In this document: positions 25,717 to 34,312 of the stretch, one piece after another
Numbering within the stretch: position 1 is the first letter of the stretch
Layout: every line of letters begins with the position of its first letter
DNA from: Pseudomonas sp. GD04019
GTDB lineage: Bacteria > Pseudomonadota > Gammaproteobacteria > Pseudomonadales > Pseudomonadaceae
Length of the DNA stretch: 64,000 nucleotides
Assembly: GCF_029837695.1 (NCBI RefSeq)
Contig: NZ_JAOEEA010000001.1
Span: forward strand, 62,001 to 126,000
Reading direction: 5' to 3'
Translations under genes and position numbers: made by a program
The notes under the pieces: model-generated
Databases searched by the model: none
What the model saw: the letters and a program-made list of their open reading frames with translations, nothing else
What the model was told of the DNA's origin: nothing

Positions 25717-26604
25717 ATGCAACCGCCCGCTCACGTTCTCCACCAGCGCCTGGACCTGGACGGCATCGAGGTGTTCTACCGCGAAGCCGGCCCGCCAGAT
25801 GCGCCGGTGCTGCTCCTGCCCCACGGCTACCCCTGCTCCTCCTACGAGTTCCGCAACCTGCTGCCGCTACTGGCCGATCGCTGGCGGCTGATCGCCCCGG
25901 ACTTTCCCGGTTGCGGCTACTCGGGCACGCCCTTCGAGTTCAGCTACGACTTCGACGGCTATGCGGACTTCCTCGCGCGCTTCACCAACCGCCTGGGCAT
26001 CGAGCGTTTCGCCCTGTACCTGCACGACTTCGGCTCGCAGATCGGCCTGCGCCTGGCCATCAGCCGGCCGCAGCGCATCAGCGCGCTGATCGTGCAGAAC
26101 GGCGATATCTACGAGGACCAGCTGGGGCCGAAGTACGCCGCGCTCAAGCAGTTCTTCGCCAACCCCAGCGACGAGACGCAACGCACGCTGGCCGAGTCGG
26201 TGAGCCTGGAGGGCTTTCGCGACGAGTTCCTCAACGACGTGGAGCCACACGTGGCGGCGCGCATTCCGCCGGACCTCTGGCAGCTGCACTGGGCGCTGAT
26301 GACGCCGCGCCGCCAGCAGATCGCCCTGCAGCTGATCACCGGGCTCAAGGAGAATCTGGCCTGGTTCCCGCACTACCAGATGTATCTGCGCCAGCATCAG
26401 CCGCCGACGCTGATTCTCTGGGGCCCGCGCGATGGCTTCATGCCCGAGGGCGCGGCGCGCGCCTACCTGCGCGACCTGCCGGACGCCGAGTTGCACCTGT
26501 TCGAGGATGGCGGCCACTGGCTGCTGGAAACCCACCTGCAGGAAGTGGCGGCGCTGATGCGCGACTTTCTCGAACGCACCCAGGGCGGTGCGGAACAGGA
26601 TTGA
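25717..26604 (+). CDS. Alpha/beta hydrolase, haloalkane dehalogenase/epoxide hydrolase-like
   Basis: The 295-aa protein has the oxyanion HGYP motif (36-39) and a nucleophile elbow LHDFGSQIG with Asp104 rather than Ser. The acid is probably in the LWGPRDGFMP region and the base His in EDGGHWLLE (about 267). An aspartate nucleophile points to the dehalogenase/epoxide hydrolase branch. A GGGGAGGT ribosome site precedes the ATG. Substrate is unknown. Confidence 0.87.
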   Translation: MQPPAHVLHQRLDLDGIEVFYREAGPPDAPVLLLPHGYPCSSYEFRNLLPLLADRWRLIAPDFPGCGYSGTPFEFSYDFDGYADFLARFTNRLGIERFALYLHDFGSQIGLRLAISRPQRISALIVQNGDIYEDQLGPKYAALKQFFANPSDETQRTLAESVSLEGFRDEFLNDVEPHVAARIPPDLWQLHWALMTPRRQQIALQLITGLKENLAWFPHYQMYLRQHQPPTLILWGPRDGFMPEGAARAYLRDLPDAELHLFEDGGHWLLETHLQEVAALMRDFLERTQGGAEQD

Positions 26605-26686
26605 GGCCGGCCCGCCCTACTCCGCCCTAGCCAGGGTTTGCCAGCGCCGCTGGCGAGGACAGAGCGCCAGACCAGGCAGCCCGCAG

Positions 26687-27475
26687 TCAGGGTTGCAGGT
26701 AGCGCTGCTTGATGCGCGCCTGGGTGCCGTCGGCGATCTGCTTGCGCAGTACCTCGGCATACATCTGGACGAACTCGGGCTGCACGCTTCTCTTGCTGAA
26801 GGCCACTTCCACGCCCTCGCTGGACACCACCACCGGCGTGGGCTGGATCAGCTCGCTCAGGCCCAGTTCCTCGATCTCCTGCTGGCCGGAGTGTTCGTCG
26901 GCGATCACCCCGTCGATGCGCCCCTTGGCGGCCATGCGCCAGAGGTTGAGGCGGTTGGCGTTGAACTTCATGCGGTCGTGGAAGGCCGGTGTCCGGATCA
27001 GCTCCAGGTAGCTCGGCCCGTATGAGACTTCCAGCTGCGCGCCCAGGCGGAAGGTGGTGTCGCGTAGTTGCAGCAGCTCACTCACCGGCCAGCGGGCGGC
27101 GGCATCGCGGCGCATGAACAGGATATTGCGCGAGGCCTCCTCGACCACCCCGGAGAAGTGCGCATACACCTCGCGCTCGGGTTTGCGGTAGGCGCCGGGC
27201 AGGATGTCGAGACGGCCCTGCTCCAGTTCGCGCAGGGCCCTGGCCCAGGGCAGGCGCACCAGCCGCGCCTCGCAGCCCATGGCCTGGAGCACGGAGCGCA
27301 CACCGTCGACGGCGGAGCCGACTACTTCGCCATCCGCCAGCTGCATGCTGTAGGGCGGGTCGTCGTCCCAGCGCAGGGTCGCTTCGCAGGCGGCGCTCGC
27401 CAGGCTCGGCACGAACAGGACCACTGCCAGCAGGAGCCGGCGGCAGTGCAGCATGGCAAGGACGGAGAAAGGCAT
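26687..27475 (-). CDS. Periplasmic family 3 solute-binding protein-like protein
   Basis: From ATG 27475 (an in-frame ATG at 27454 is an alternative) the protein is 262 aa, with a signal peptide ending in SLASA. The fold follows the amino-acid-binding type: LRWDDDPPYSM, RLPWARALRELEQGRLDILPG and a C-terminal YAEVLRKQIADGT. No ABC permease or ATPase genes are nearby, so it may be a stand-alone sensor or serve a remote transporter. It is divergent from an AraC regulator. Confidence 0.82.
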   Translation of the reverse strand: MPFSVLAMLHCRRLLLAVVLFVPSLASAACEATLRWDDDPPYSMQLADGEVVGSAVDGVRSVLQAMGCEARLVRLPWARALRELEQGRLDILPGAYRKPEREVYAHFSGVVEEASRNILFMRRDAAARWPVSELLQLRDTTFRLGAQLEVSYGPSYLELIRTPAFHDRMKFNANRLNLWRMAAKGRIDGVIADEHSGQQEIEELGLSELIQPTPVVVSSEGVEVAFSKRSVQPEFVQMYAEVLRKQIADGTQARIKQRYLQP

Positions 27476-27671
27476 CAGGCGCTCGGGACAGCTCGGAACC
27501 GGTAGCTTTGACTCTAGAGAATGCCCCGGCGCCGGTAAAGGACGGCGCTGCGCTCGGCACGCGTGCTGGCAATCGGATAAGCGACCCGGCCGCCTGCACA
27601 AATCTTCTAAACCTCGGCAGGCGGACGCGCTAAGGTCACGGCAGGCCGAGCGCCGCCTTTCGGAGAACCCC

Positions 27672-28508
27672 GTGGACACACGCAACTGGATCGACCTCGC
27701 GCAGGATGCCGACACCGGCATCGAGTCGATCCGTGCCCATTTCGAGGGCCACGCCTACGACCCGCACTGGCACGACAGCTACCTGGTGGGCGTTACCGAG
27801 CAGGGTGTGCAGCAGTTCAACTGCCGCCGCGAGAGGCACCTGAGCACGCCGGGCAAGGTGATTCTGCTGGAGCCGGGCGAGATCCACGACGGCCACGCGC
27901 CGACCGCGGAAGGCTTCACCTACTCGATGCTGTACATCGACCCGCAGTGGCTGGAGCGCGAGCTGCACGCGCTGTTCGAGCATGCGCCGGCGGACAGCAC
28001 GCCGAGCTTCGCCCATATCCTCAACAACGACGCCCCGATGGCCGGCGCCATCTTCCGCGCCTTCCACACGCTGCACGAGGGCGACCTGCGCATCGTCCGG
28101 CAGACCGCCATCGACGACCTGCTCGGCAGCATGACCAGCCGCCTGCAGTGGCGCAAACGGCAGAACCCGGACCCGCGCTTGCCGCTGGTGGCCCAGCGCG
28201 CCCGCGACTACCTGCACGCCAACTTCGACCGGGACATCGGCCTGGACGACACGGCGGCGGCCTGCGGGGTGGATCGCTTCCGCCTGACCCGCGCCTTCAA
28301 GAGCGCCTTCGGCATCGCCCCGCATGCCTACCTGATCCAGCTGCGCCTGGCCAAGGCACGCCAGCGGCTGGCCCGTGGCGACACGCCAGCCGATGTGGCC
28401 TGCGCACTGGGCTTTGCCGACCAGAGTCACCTGGGCCGCTGGTTCCGCCGCGCCTACCGGCTCACTCCTGCCGACTACCGTCGCCGCTGCACAAAGCTTC
28501 CAGACTGA
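27672..28508 (+). CDS. AraC family transcriptional regulator
   Basis: A GTG at 27672 with a CGGAGAA site is preferred over longer frames; length 278 aa. The N-terminal cupin sensor contains HDSYLVGVTEQGVQQF and ILLEPGEIHDGHAP. The C-terminal HTH pair contains GLDDTAAACGVDRFRLTRAF and DVACALGFADQSHLGRWFRR. It is followed 92 bases later by a LysE exporter gene on the same strand, an arrangement seen for inducible amino-acid exporters. Confidence 0.9.
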   Translation: MDTRNWIDLAQDADTGIESIRAHFEGHAYDPHWHDSYLVGVTEQGVQQFNCRRERHLSTPGKVILLEPGEIHDGHAPTAEGFTYSMLYIDPQWLERELHALFEHAPADSTPSFAHILNNDAPMAGAIFRAFHTLHEGDLRIVRQTAIDDLLGSMTSRLQWRKRQNPDPRLPLVAQRARDYLHANFDRDIGLDDTAAACGVDRFRLTRAFKSAFGIAPHAYLIQLRLAKARQRLARGDTPADVACALGFADQSHLGRWFRRAYRLTPADYRRRCTKLPD

Positions 28509-28600
28509 CCCGCCGCCACGCCGCAGCATGAGCCTCCCTGACACGGAGAAGCCATGCCATGCGTACCCATCATTCTCGTCACGGTTGGAGGGGCTGAGCC

Positions 28601-29194
28601 ATGCAGTCCCTGCTGCCCTTCCTGCTGTTCGCCTTCGTCGCCACCATCACGCCGGGGCCGACCAATATCCTGGCGCTCAGCCACGGCGCGCGCTTCGGCG
28701 TGCGCGCCACCCTGCCACTGGTGCTCGGCGCGTGCCTGGCGGCGGCGCTGATCGTGCTGCTGGTGGGCTTGGGCCTGGGCGAGGCGCTGCTGCGCTACCC
28801 GCGCGTGCAGCTGGCGATGAGCTGGCTCGGCGCGCTGTGGCTGAGCTGGCTGGCCTGGCAGCTGTGGCGCAGCGCGGACGTGCCGCTGAACACAACGGAC
28901 GCGCGCGAGCTGGGCCCGCTGAGCGCGGCGGCCCTGCAGCTGGTGAACCCCAAGGTGTGGATGATGGCGGTCGCGGTGGTCAGCGTGTTCGCCGCCGGTA
29001 GTGCGGACAAGGCCCTGCGCGTGCTGCAGCTGTCGCTGATCTTCCTGCTGCTGGCCGTGCCGAGCATGACCGCCTGGGCCCTGCTCGGCACCGGCAGCGC
29101 GCGCCTGCTGCAGTCGCCGCAGCGGATGACGCGTTTCAACCAGATGCTGGCGCTGTTGCTGTTCGCCTCTACCTGGCTGGCGTTGTTGCTTTAG
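28601..29194 (+). CDS. LysE family translocator
   Basis: A 197-aa inner-membrane protein with ATITPGPTNILALSHGARFG and LQLVNPKVWMMAVAVVSVF. About six transmembrane segments are present, and a TTGGAGGG ribosome site precedes the ATG. It is the third LysE-type gene in the window and probably forms a unit with the AraC regulator upstream. Its last 4 bases overlap the 3' end of the convergent DUF3087 gene. Confidence 0.88.
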   Translation: MQSLLPFLLFAFVATITPGPTNILALSHGARFGVRATLPLVLGACLAAALIVLLVGLGLGEALLRYPRVQLAMSWLGALWLSWLAWQLWRSADVPLNTTDARELGPLSAAALQLVNPKVWMMAVAVVSVFAAGSADKALRVLQLSLIFLLLAVPSMTAWALLGTGSARLLQSPQRMTRFNQMLALLLFASTWLALLL

Positions 29195-29718
29195 GGCTTG
29201 AAGACCTTCACCGCTTCCAGCCAGGCCGGATCGAGGCGCTTCTGCTCCACGTCCAGCCCACGTTGCTCCATCAACTCGCGGTGCGCGTCGATCTCGCGGA
29301 CCATGTGGCTGAGGTCGGCGCTGTTGCCGTCCAGCTGGTGCATCTGGGTCACGCCCAGGTGGTAGAAGCGCAGCAGCTGCATGGCGCTGGCATCGCCCGC
29401 GGCCACGCCAGCCTTGACGTGGTGCATGACGTTGGTGACGCGCATCAGGCTGCGCTTGAGCCCCCAGCCGTAGGCGGCCGCCGCCATGAACGGGCGGTGC
29501 CACAGCTGCAGGCGCACCACTGCGATGGTCAGGCCCATGCCGCACAGCACGCCGAGCAAGTTCCACTTAAAGTTGTCGCCGGGCGGGCCGCCGAACAGCT
29601 GGGTGCTGGCGGTGGCGCAGAGCATGGCCAGCACCAGGAAGATGGCGATCACCACGAAGGTGCTGCGGCGGGTCTGCTGGCGATAGAGCTCGGGGCTCAT
29701 GGGCTGGATTTCGAACAT
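29191..29718 (-). CDS. DUF3087 family membrane protein
   Basis: From ATG 29718 the protein is 175 aa. Two transmembrane helices lie near residues 20-40 and 50-72, followed by a soluble helical tail (HHVKAGVAAGDASAMQLLRF and YHLGVTQMHQLDGN). The arrangement matches the DUF3087 family of unknown function. The gene stands 92 bases downstream of the diguanylate cyclase gene. Confidence 0.75.
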   Translation of the reverse strand: MFEIQPMSPELYRQQTRRSTFVVIAIFLVLAMLCATASTQLFGGPPGDNFKWNLLGVLCGMGLTIAVVRLQLWHRPFMAAAAYGWGLKRSLMRVTNVMHHVKAGVAAGDASAMQLLRFYHLGVTQMHQLDGNSADLSHMVREIDAHRELMEQRGLDVEQKRLDPAWLEAVKVFKP

Positions 29719-29810
29719 GACGAGTCCGGGTGAAGACGAGGGAGCGCCACCTTGCCTGATCGGGCCGGAGCGGTCGAGCCCTGCCGGCGGGCGGAGCATG
29801 ACAAGCCTTG

Positions 29811-30908
29811 TCAGAGCACTTCGATACGGTCCCGGCCATTGGCCTTGGCCCGGTACAGCGCCCGGTCGGCGCGGTCGAGCATGCTCTGCGGGTTTTCGTC
29901 GCCCAGGTAGTGGGTGATGCCGAAGCTGGCGGTCTTGCGCAGCACGGTGTCGAAGTCGAACTGGCGGATGCGTGCCTGCAGGGTGAGCGCGGCGGCCTGG
30001 GCCTGCTGGGCGTCGATCTCCGGCAGGATGACCAAGAACTCCTCGCCACCCAGGCGGCCGACCTTGTCGACGCTGCGCACGTTGTCGCGCAGCAGCGTGG
30101 CGAACTGGCGCAGCACGCTGTCACCCACCGCATGGCCGTGGTGGTCGTTGACGTGCTTGAAGTGGTCGATGTCCAGCAGGATCACCGAGAACGGCGTGCC
30201 GTAGCGCTGGGCGCGGGCGATTTCCTCGGCGAACAGCTGGTCGATGCGCGCGCGGTTCCACAGCCCGGTGAGGCCATCGACGCTGGCGCTCAGGGCCAGG
30301 CGGTCCTGGTGCAGGAACATGGTCTTGTGCGCCTTCTCCAGCACGAACGCGCACAGCACGCCGAAGGAGAAGGAGGCCAGCACCCAGATCAGGTGCAGGC
30401 GCTGCACGCCCGGCTGCAGGGCATCGCCCAGGGTGACGGCGAGCAGCAGCACGACCGAGGCGCCGGCCGTCTGCAGGGCCTGGCGCAGGGTCAGGCCGGA
30501 GACGGTGAAGGTCCACATCAGGTTGAGGTAGATCTCCGGCACGAAGTAGGCGAAGTCCGGCTTGCCGTAGTTGAACAGCAGGTTGGTGACCACCGCCCCC
30601 ACCGGCGCCACGAACAGCAGCACCAGCATCCAGCGCTGCCCCGCCTCGCGGTAGCTGAGCAGGCCGACAGCCAACAGCGCCAGGGGCACCAGGATGCCGT
30701 GCGCCAGCAGGCGCAGGCCGAGATGATCGCTGGCCACGTTCTGCTCGATGGCGGCGTAGATCAGGTACAGCACCATGGTGAGGAAGGCGACGTAGCGGAT
30801 CTGCGGCAGCTTGGCCTGCCGGTACCAGTGGGCGAAGTCCTGGCGCGTCGCCTCCGGCAAGCCGTGCAACGGGTTCAGCGAGCGCGTCAGCCTATCGATC
30901 ACCCTCAC
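29811..30908 (-). CDS. Membrane diguanylate cyclase (GGDEF)
   Basis: I choose the GTG at 30908, 7 bases after AAGGAG, over an ATG 17 codons upstream; length 365 aa. The N-terminal half has about six hydrophobic segments (a MASE-like sensor region, about 40-190). The C-terminal GGDEF domain has VDGLTGLWNRAR, DIDHFKHVNDHHGH and the active-site loop GGEEF. It should make c-di-GMP from GTP. No RxxD inhibitory site is apparent before GGEEF (the region reads VDKVGRL). It lies beside an HD-GYP gene. Confidence 0.9.
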   Translation of the reverse strand: MRVIDRLTRSLNPLHGLPEATRQDFAHWYRQAKLPQIRYVAFLTMVLYLIYAAIEQNVASDHLGLRLLAHGILVPLALLAVGLLSYREAGQRWMLVLLFVAPVGAVVTNLLFNYGKPDFAYFVPEIYLNLMWTFTVSGLTLRQALQTAGASVVLLLAVTLGDALQPGVQRLHLIWVLASFSFGVLCAFVLEKAHKTMFLHQDRLALSASVDGLTGLWNRARIDQLFAEEIARAQRYGTPFSVILLDIDHFKHVNDHHGHAVGDSVLRQFATLLRDNVRSVDKVGRLGGEEFLVILPEIDAQQAQAAALTLQARIRQFDFDTVLRKTASFGITHYLGDENPQSMLDRADRALYRAKANGRDRIEVL

Positions 30909-31040
30909 CGGAGAACTCCTTTCCAATGGCCAGATACCCAACCGCTCAGGACGGTTCATCTATGTCGACCGTTAGCGCCCAGGCATGGGTTCAACTTGCC
31001 ATCATCGCGGGCCAGGTGCAGAGACATGCAATTGCCGCGC

Positions 31041-33116
31041 TCAAGCCGGCACGCCGGACAGGTATTTCTCGATGTCGAGTTCGTCGATCTGCTCGGGCCG
31101 CAGATGACGCTGTGCGTAGCGCAGGGGCAGGCCGGTGCGCAGGAAAAGGGCGAACAGGTCCGCGTCGATGTGGCCTTTGTCTCGCAGGTTGGCCAGGATG
31201 GCCACCGACTCGGACAGGGTCTTGGCCTTCTTGTACGGCCGATCGGACGCCGTCAGTGCCTCGAAGATATCGGCGATGGCCATGATCCGCGCGGGGATCG
31301 ACAGGCTGTCCCGGTCCAGCTTGCGCGGGTAGCCGGTGCCGAGGAGGGTCTCGTGGTGAGTACCGGCGTATTCGGGCACCCGCTTGAGATTGGCGGGCAG
31401 CGGCAGGTATTCGAGCATGACGATGGTCTGGATGATGTGCTCGTTGATCTTGAAGCGTTCTTCGGCCGTCAGCGTCCCGCGGCTGACGCTGAGGTTGTAG
31501 AGTTCGCCGAAGTTGTACAGATGCTCCGGCACCGTGATCTGGAAGCCGTATTTCGGATCGAGGGCCTTGCTCGGAGGACGCGGGAAGATGTGCTGCGGCT
31601 TGTCCGCCAGCAACCGTTCGGTCGCCGGCAGCGGCGCCTGTGGCAGGTTCTGGAGACGCATGGTCTCGTCCTGCGACAGACCCAGCCGGTCGTCGAAATG
31701 CCGCTGCCAGGTGCGCTCGCCGATGCGCTGCAACATTTCGATGCGTTCTTCCGCCATCAGCTCGCTGCCGATATTGCAGTCGGCGACGAAGGCGAATTCC
31801 TCCTGCAACCGCTGGAACTGCTGTTGATAGCCGGCGTCGGCAACGGCCTCTTCCACGCCGTCGAGGATGGCCTGCAGGCGGGCGACCTGCGCATCGCGCA
31901 GGAGCACTTCGAAGCGCATGCGCACTTCATGGATGCGGTTGTAGATGGTTTCCAGCTTGGTGGCCTTGTCGACCACGTGCTCCGGGGTGGTGATCTTGCC
32001 GCAATCGTGGAGCCAGGCACCGATGCGGAACTCGCGCCACTCGTCCGGCGTGTTGAAGCGGAAATCCGCCAGCGGCCCCTCGCTGACCTCGCAGGCCTCC
32101 TCGGCCAACATCAGCGCGAGCGCCGGCACGCGCTCGCAGTGGGCGCCGGTGTAAGGGCTCTTGGCATCGATGGCGCCGGCGAGAATTTCGATCATCGCGT
32201 CGATCAGCGCATTCTGCGCCTCGATCAGGTTCTGATTTTCCAGGGCCACCGCGGCCTGGGAAGCCAGGGCCTCGATGAACGACAGCGACTGTTCGGAGAA
32301 GGCCACCACCTCGCCGCTGTGAGGGTCCAGGGCGTTCATGAACTGCAGCACGCCGATTACCTCGTCGTGACGCGCGGCCAGCGGCACGGTGATCATCGAC
32401 ACGGTGCGGTAGCCGGATTGGGCGTCGAAGTGGCGCGTGCCGCTCAGGTCGAAACGGGTTTCGGCGTATACGTCGTCGATGACCACGGTCTGGTTATGCA
32501 GCGCGGCATAGGTGGAGACGTGAGCCTCGTTGGGCGCGCCGGTCAGCGGATCGTGCAACGGAATTTCGTCGGCCGGCAGCGGGTCGTCCATCGAGCGCAG
32601 GGCGAAACGCAAGGCGCCATGACTGGTTTTCAGGTACATGGTCGCGGCTTCGGCGTTGCAGATCCGCTTGCCCTCCATGAGGATGTGGCGGAAAAGCGCC
32701 TCGCGATCCCGTTCGGATGACAGCAGCAGGCCGTTTTCCACCAGGCTCGACAGCTTCGACTGCGACTCCTGCAGCGCGTGGGTCTGGCGCTGCAAGGCGT
32801 CCTTCATGCTGTTGTGGTTGCGGCTCAGACAGTCGACTTCGTGGAACACCGACCCCTCGGCCGCGGGCCCGCTGAAATCCAGCTCGCGTATGCGCCGGGT
32901 ATCGTCGGCCAGGCTGTCGAGGGTCGCGTTGATGTTCTGCAAACAGGCCAGCGCCAGCGGCAAGGTGCACAGCAGAATCACGATGCTGAGACACAAGACA
33001 TGCAGCGGCGCCCAGCCGAGTACCAAAGCCAGTACGGGCAACAGCTGCATCACGAAAAAAGTGGCGAGGACGATCGTCCAATTCTTCAAGCGCAACTTGA
33101 AAGGTCCCGAGGTCAT
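31041..33116 (-). CDS. Membrane GAF/HD-GYP domain protein, putative c-di-GMP phosphodiesterase
   Basis: The 691-aa protein has two N-terminal transmembrane helices (about 12-60), a HAMP-like linker, a GAF domain (about 125-295, including SMITVPLAARHDEVIGVLQF) and a C-terminal HD-GYP domain. HDCGK is at about 380, HH-E in YAGTHHETLLGTGYP at about 600, and ADIFEALTASDRPY follows. About 130 extra residues, including FVADCNIGSELM, separate the HD motif from the later histidines, much more than in standard HD-GYP domains. Predicted role: c-di-GMP breakdown under control of a GAF ligand. It is divergent from the FecR gene. Confidence 0.85.
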   Translation of the reverse strand: MTSGPFKLRLKNWTIVLATFFVMQLLPVLALVLGWAPLHVLCLSIVILLCTLPLALACLQNINATLDSLADDTRRIRELDFSGPAAEGSVFHEVDCLSRNHNSMKDALQRQTHALQESQSKLSSLVENGLLLSSERDREALFRHILMEGKRICNAEAATMYLKTSHGALRFALRSMDDPLPADEIPLHDPLTGAPNEAHVSTYAALHNQTVVIDDVYAETRFDLSGTRHFDAQSGYRTVSMITVPLAARHDEVIGVLQFMNALDPHSGEVVAFSEQSLSFIEALASQAAVALENQNLIEAQNALIDAMIEILAGAIDAKSPYTGAHCERVPALALMLAEEACEVSEGPLADFRFNTPDEWREFRIGAWLHDCGKITTPEHVVDKATKLETIYNRIHEVRMRFEVLLRDAQVARLQAILDGVEEAVADAGYQQQFQRLQEEFAFVADCNIGSELMAEERIEMLQRIGERTWQRHFDDRLGLSQDETMRLQNLPQAPLPATERLLADKPQHIFPRPPSKALDPKYGFQITVPEHLYNFGELYNLSVSRGTLTAEERFKINEHIIQTIVMLEYLPLPANLKRVPEYAGTHHETLLGTGYPRKLDRDSLSIPARIMAIADIFEALTASDRPYKKAKTLSESVAILANLRDKGHIDADLFALFLRTGLPLRYAQRHLRPEQIDELDIEKYLSGVPA

Positions 33117-33247
33117 ACAGCGGCCTGCCTTGAATTCCTTTTTATTCGAAAGGGTGGCGAATCACGACGTTTGCAGCTTGTATTAGCATGTCGTGTAAAT
33201 TTTGACGTCAATTCGCCTTCGGAATCGGTACCAGCAGGGAGAGTACT

Positions 33248-33700
33248 ATGTTTGTTCTCAAAAGAATCGCCTTCTGCCTGTTCGCCAGCCTATTGATGCC
33301 TTCCGCCCTGCTCGCCGAAGAGCACGAGCCGATCATCGGCTATGTGATGAAAGTGCAAGGTGAAGCGTTCGTCCAGGCAAATGGCCATCTCCAGCCCGCC
33401 GTCGTCGGCACTCCGCTGCACCGCGGAAGCCTGCTGAAAACCGGACCAACGGGCTCCATGGGGGTGACCCTGGAGGACAGCACGGTGATGTCCGTCGGGC
33501 CGGAAAGCGAACTGACCATCGATGCCTACGCCTTCGAGCCCAGCCAGGATTCGTTGCAACTCAGCGCGCGGATCACCCGCGGTACGCTCAACTACATCTC
33601 CGGCATCATCGCCAAGCTCAAACCCGAGGCCGTGCAGATCAACACCCCGACCGGCACCATCGGCGTACGAGGCACGCGCTTCCTGGTCAAGGTCAGTTGA
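33248..33700 (+). CDS. Secreted FecR-domain protein
   Basis: A 150-aa protein with a signal peptide ending in ALLA and a FecR domain (PLHRGSLLKTGPTGSMGVTL, SELTIDAYAF, and the C-terminal VQINTPTGTIGVRGTRFLVK). There is no transmembrane segment or FecI partner, so it is a periplasmic FecR-like protein rather than a classic anti-sigma. Its stop shares bases with the ATG of the OmpA-like gene, so they are translationally coupled. Confidence 0.88.
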   Translation: MFVLKRIAFCLFASLLMPSALLAEEHEPIIGYVMKVQGEAFVQANGHLQPAVVGTPLHRGSLLKTGPTGSMGVTLEDSTVMSVGPESELTIDAYAFEPSQDSLQLSARITRGTLNYISGIIAKLKPEAVQINTPTGTIGVRGTRFLVKVS

Positions 33701-34299
33701 TGCTGCGGTCGTTCCAGCGCGAGTTGCTCCTGCTGCTGGTCGTCCTGCTCACGTCCGGCTGTGCCTCGAGCAAGTCCTATGTGGTGCTGCTGGAAAGCCC
33801 CGACGGCAGCACCGGCGCGATCGTCGTCGAGACGGCCAAGGGCGTCACCCGCATCGACAAACGCGAGCACGGCGTGGCGCTGGACGGCGCGGACATGAAC
33901 ACCTTCGCCGTGAAGCGCCCACGCATCGACAAGGATTTTGCGGCGGCCATGGCGGCCCAGCCGACGCTGCCGACAACCTACCTGCTCTACTTCAAGACCG
34001 GTGGCACCGCGCTGACCCCGCAATCGAAAATCGCCGTGCAGGAGTTGCTGCGGACATTGCGCGAGCGCGGCCCTACAGCCGTATCGGTGATCGGACATAC
34101 CGACACCACCAGCGGCAGCGCCTGGAACGAGAAGCTCGGGCTACGCCGCGCGCAGCATGTGGCGACGATGCTGCAGGCCGCCGGTCTGCAGGCGCTGGAG
34201 CTGATCGTCACCTCCCATGGGGAAAGCAATCTGCTGGTCCCCACGGCCGATGAAACCCCGGAACCGAAAAACCGCCGGGTGGAAGTCACCCTCCGCTAG
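33700..34299 (+). CDS. OmpA-like peptidoglycan-binding lipoprotein
   Basis: The ATG at 33700 overlaps the FecR stop (TGATG). The 199-aa product has a lipobox LLTSGC and a C-terminal OmpA domain (LLYFKTGGTALTPQSK, VSVIGHTDTTSG, LGLRRAQHV, KNRRVEVTLR), with the Asp and Arg that bind meso-diaminopimelate visible. It should tether to peptidoglycan. FecR plus OmpA plus the CHASE2 cyclase converging from the other side look like a functional unit. Confidence 0.88.
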   Translation: MLRSFQRELLLLLVVLLTSGCASSKSYVVLLESPDGSTGAIVVETAKGVTRIDKREHGVALDGADMNTFAVKRPRIDKDFAAAMAAQPTLPTTYLLYFKTGGTALTPQSKIAVQELLRTLRERGPTAVSVIGHTDTTSGSAWNEKLGLRRAQHVATMLQAAGLQALELIVTSHGESNLLVPTADETPEPKNRRVEVTLR

Positions 34300-34312
34300 C
34301 ATCTCGCGGAGG

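Noticed and set aside
25731..25745. A 14-base match between the alpha/beta hydrolase start and the gap near 16605
   Set aside because: Short and isolated; likely chance in GC-rich sequence.
29808..32720. Very long plus-strand frame opposite the GGDEF and HD-GYP genes
   Set aside because: It spans two clear minus-strand genes and reads as compositional antisense sequence without domains.
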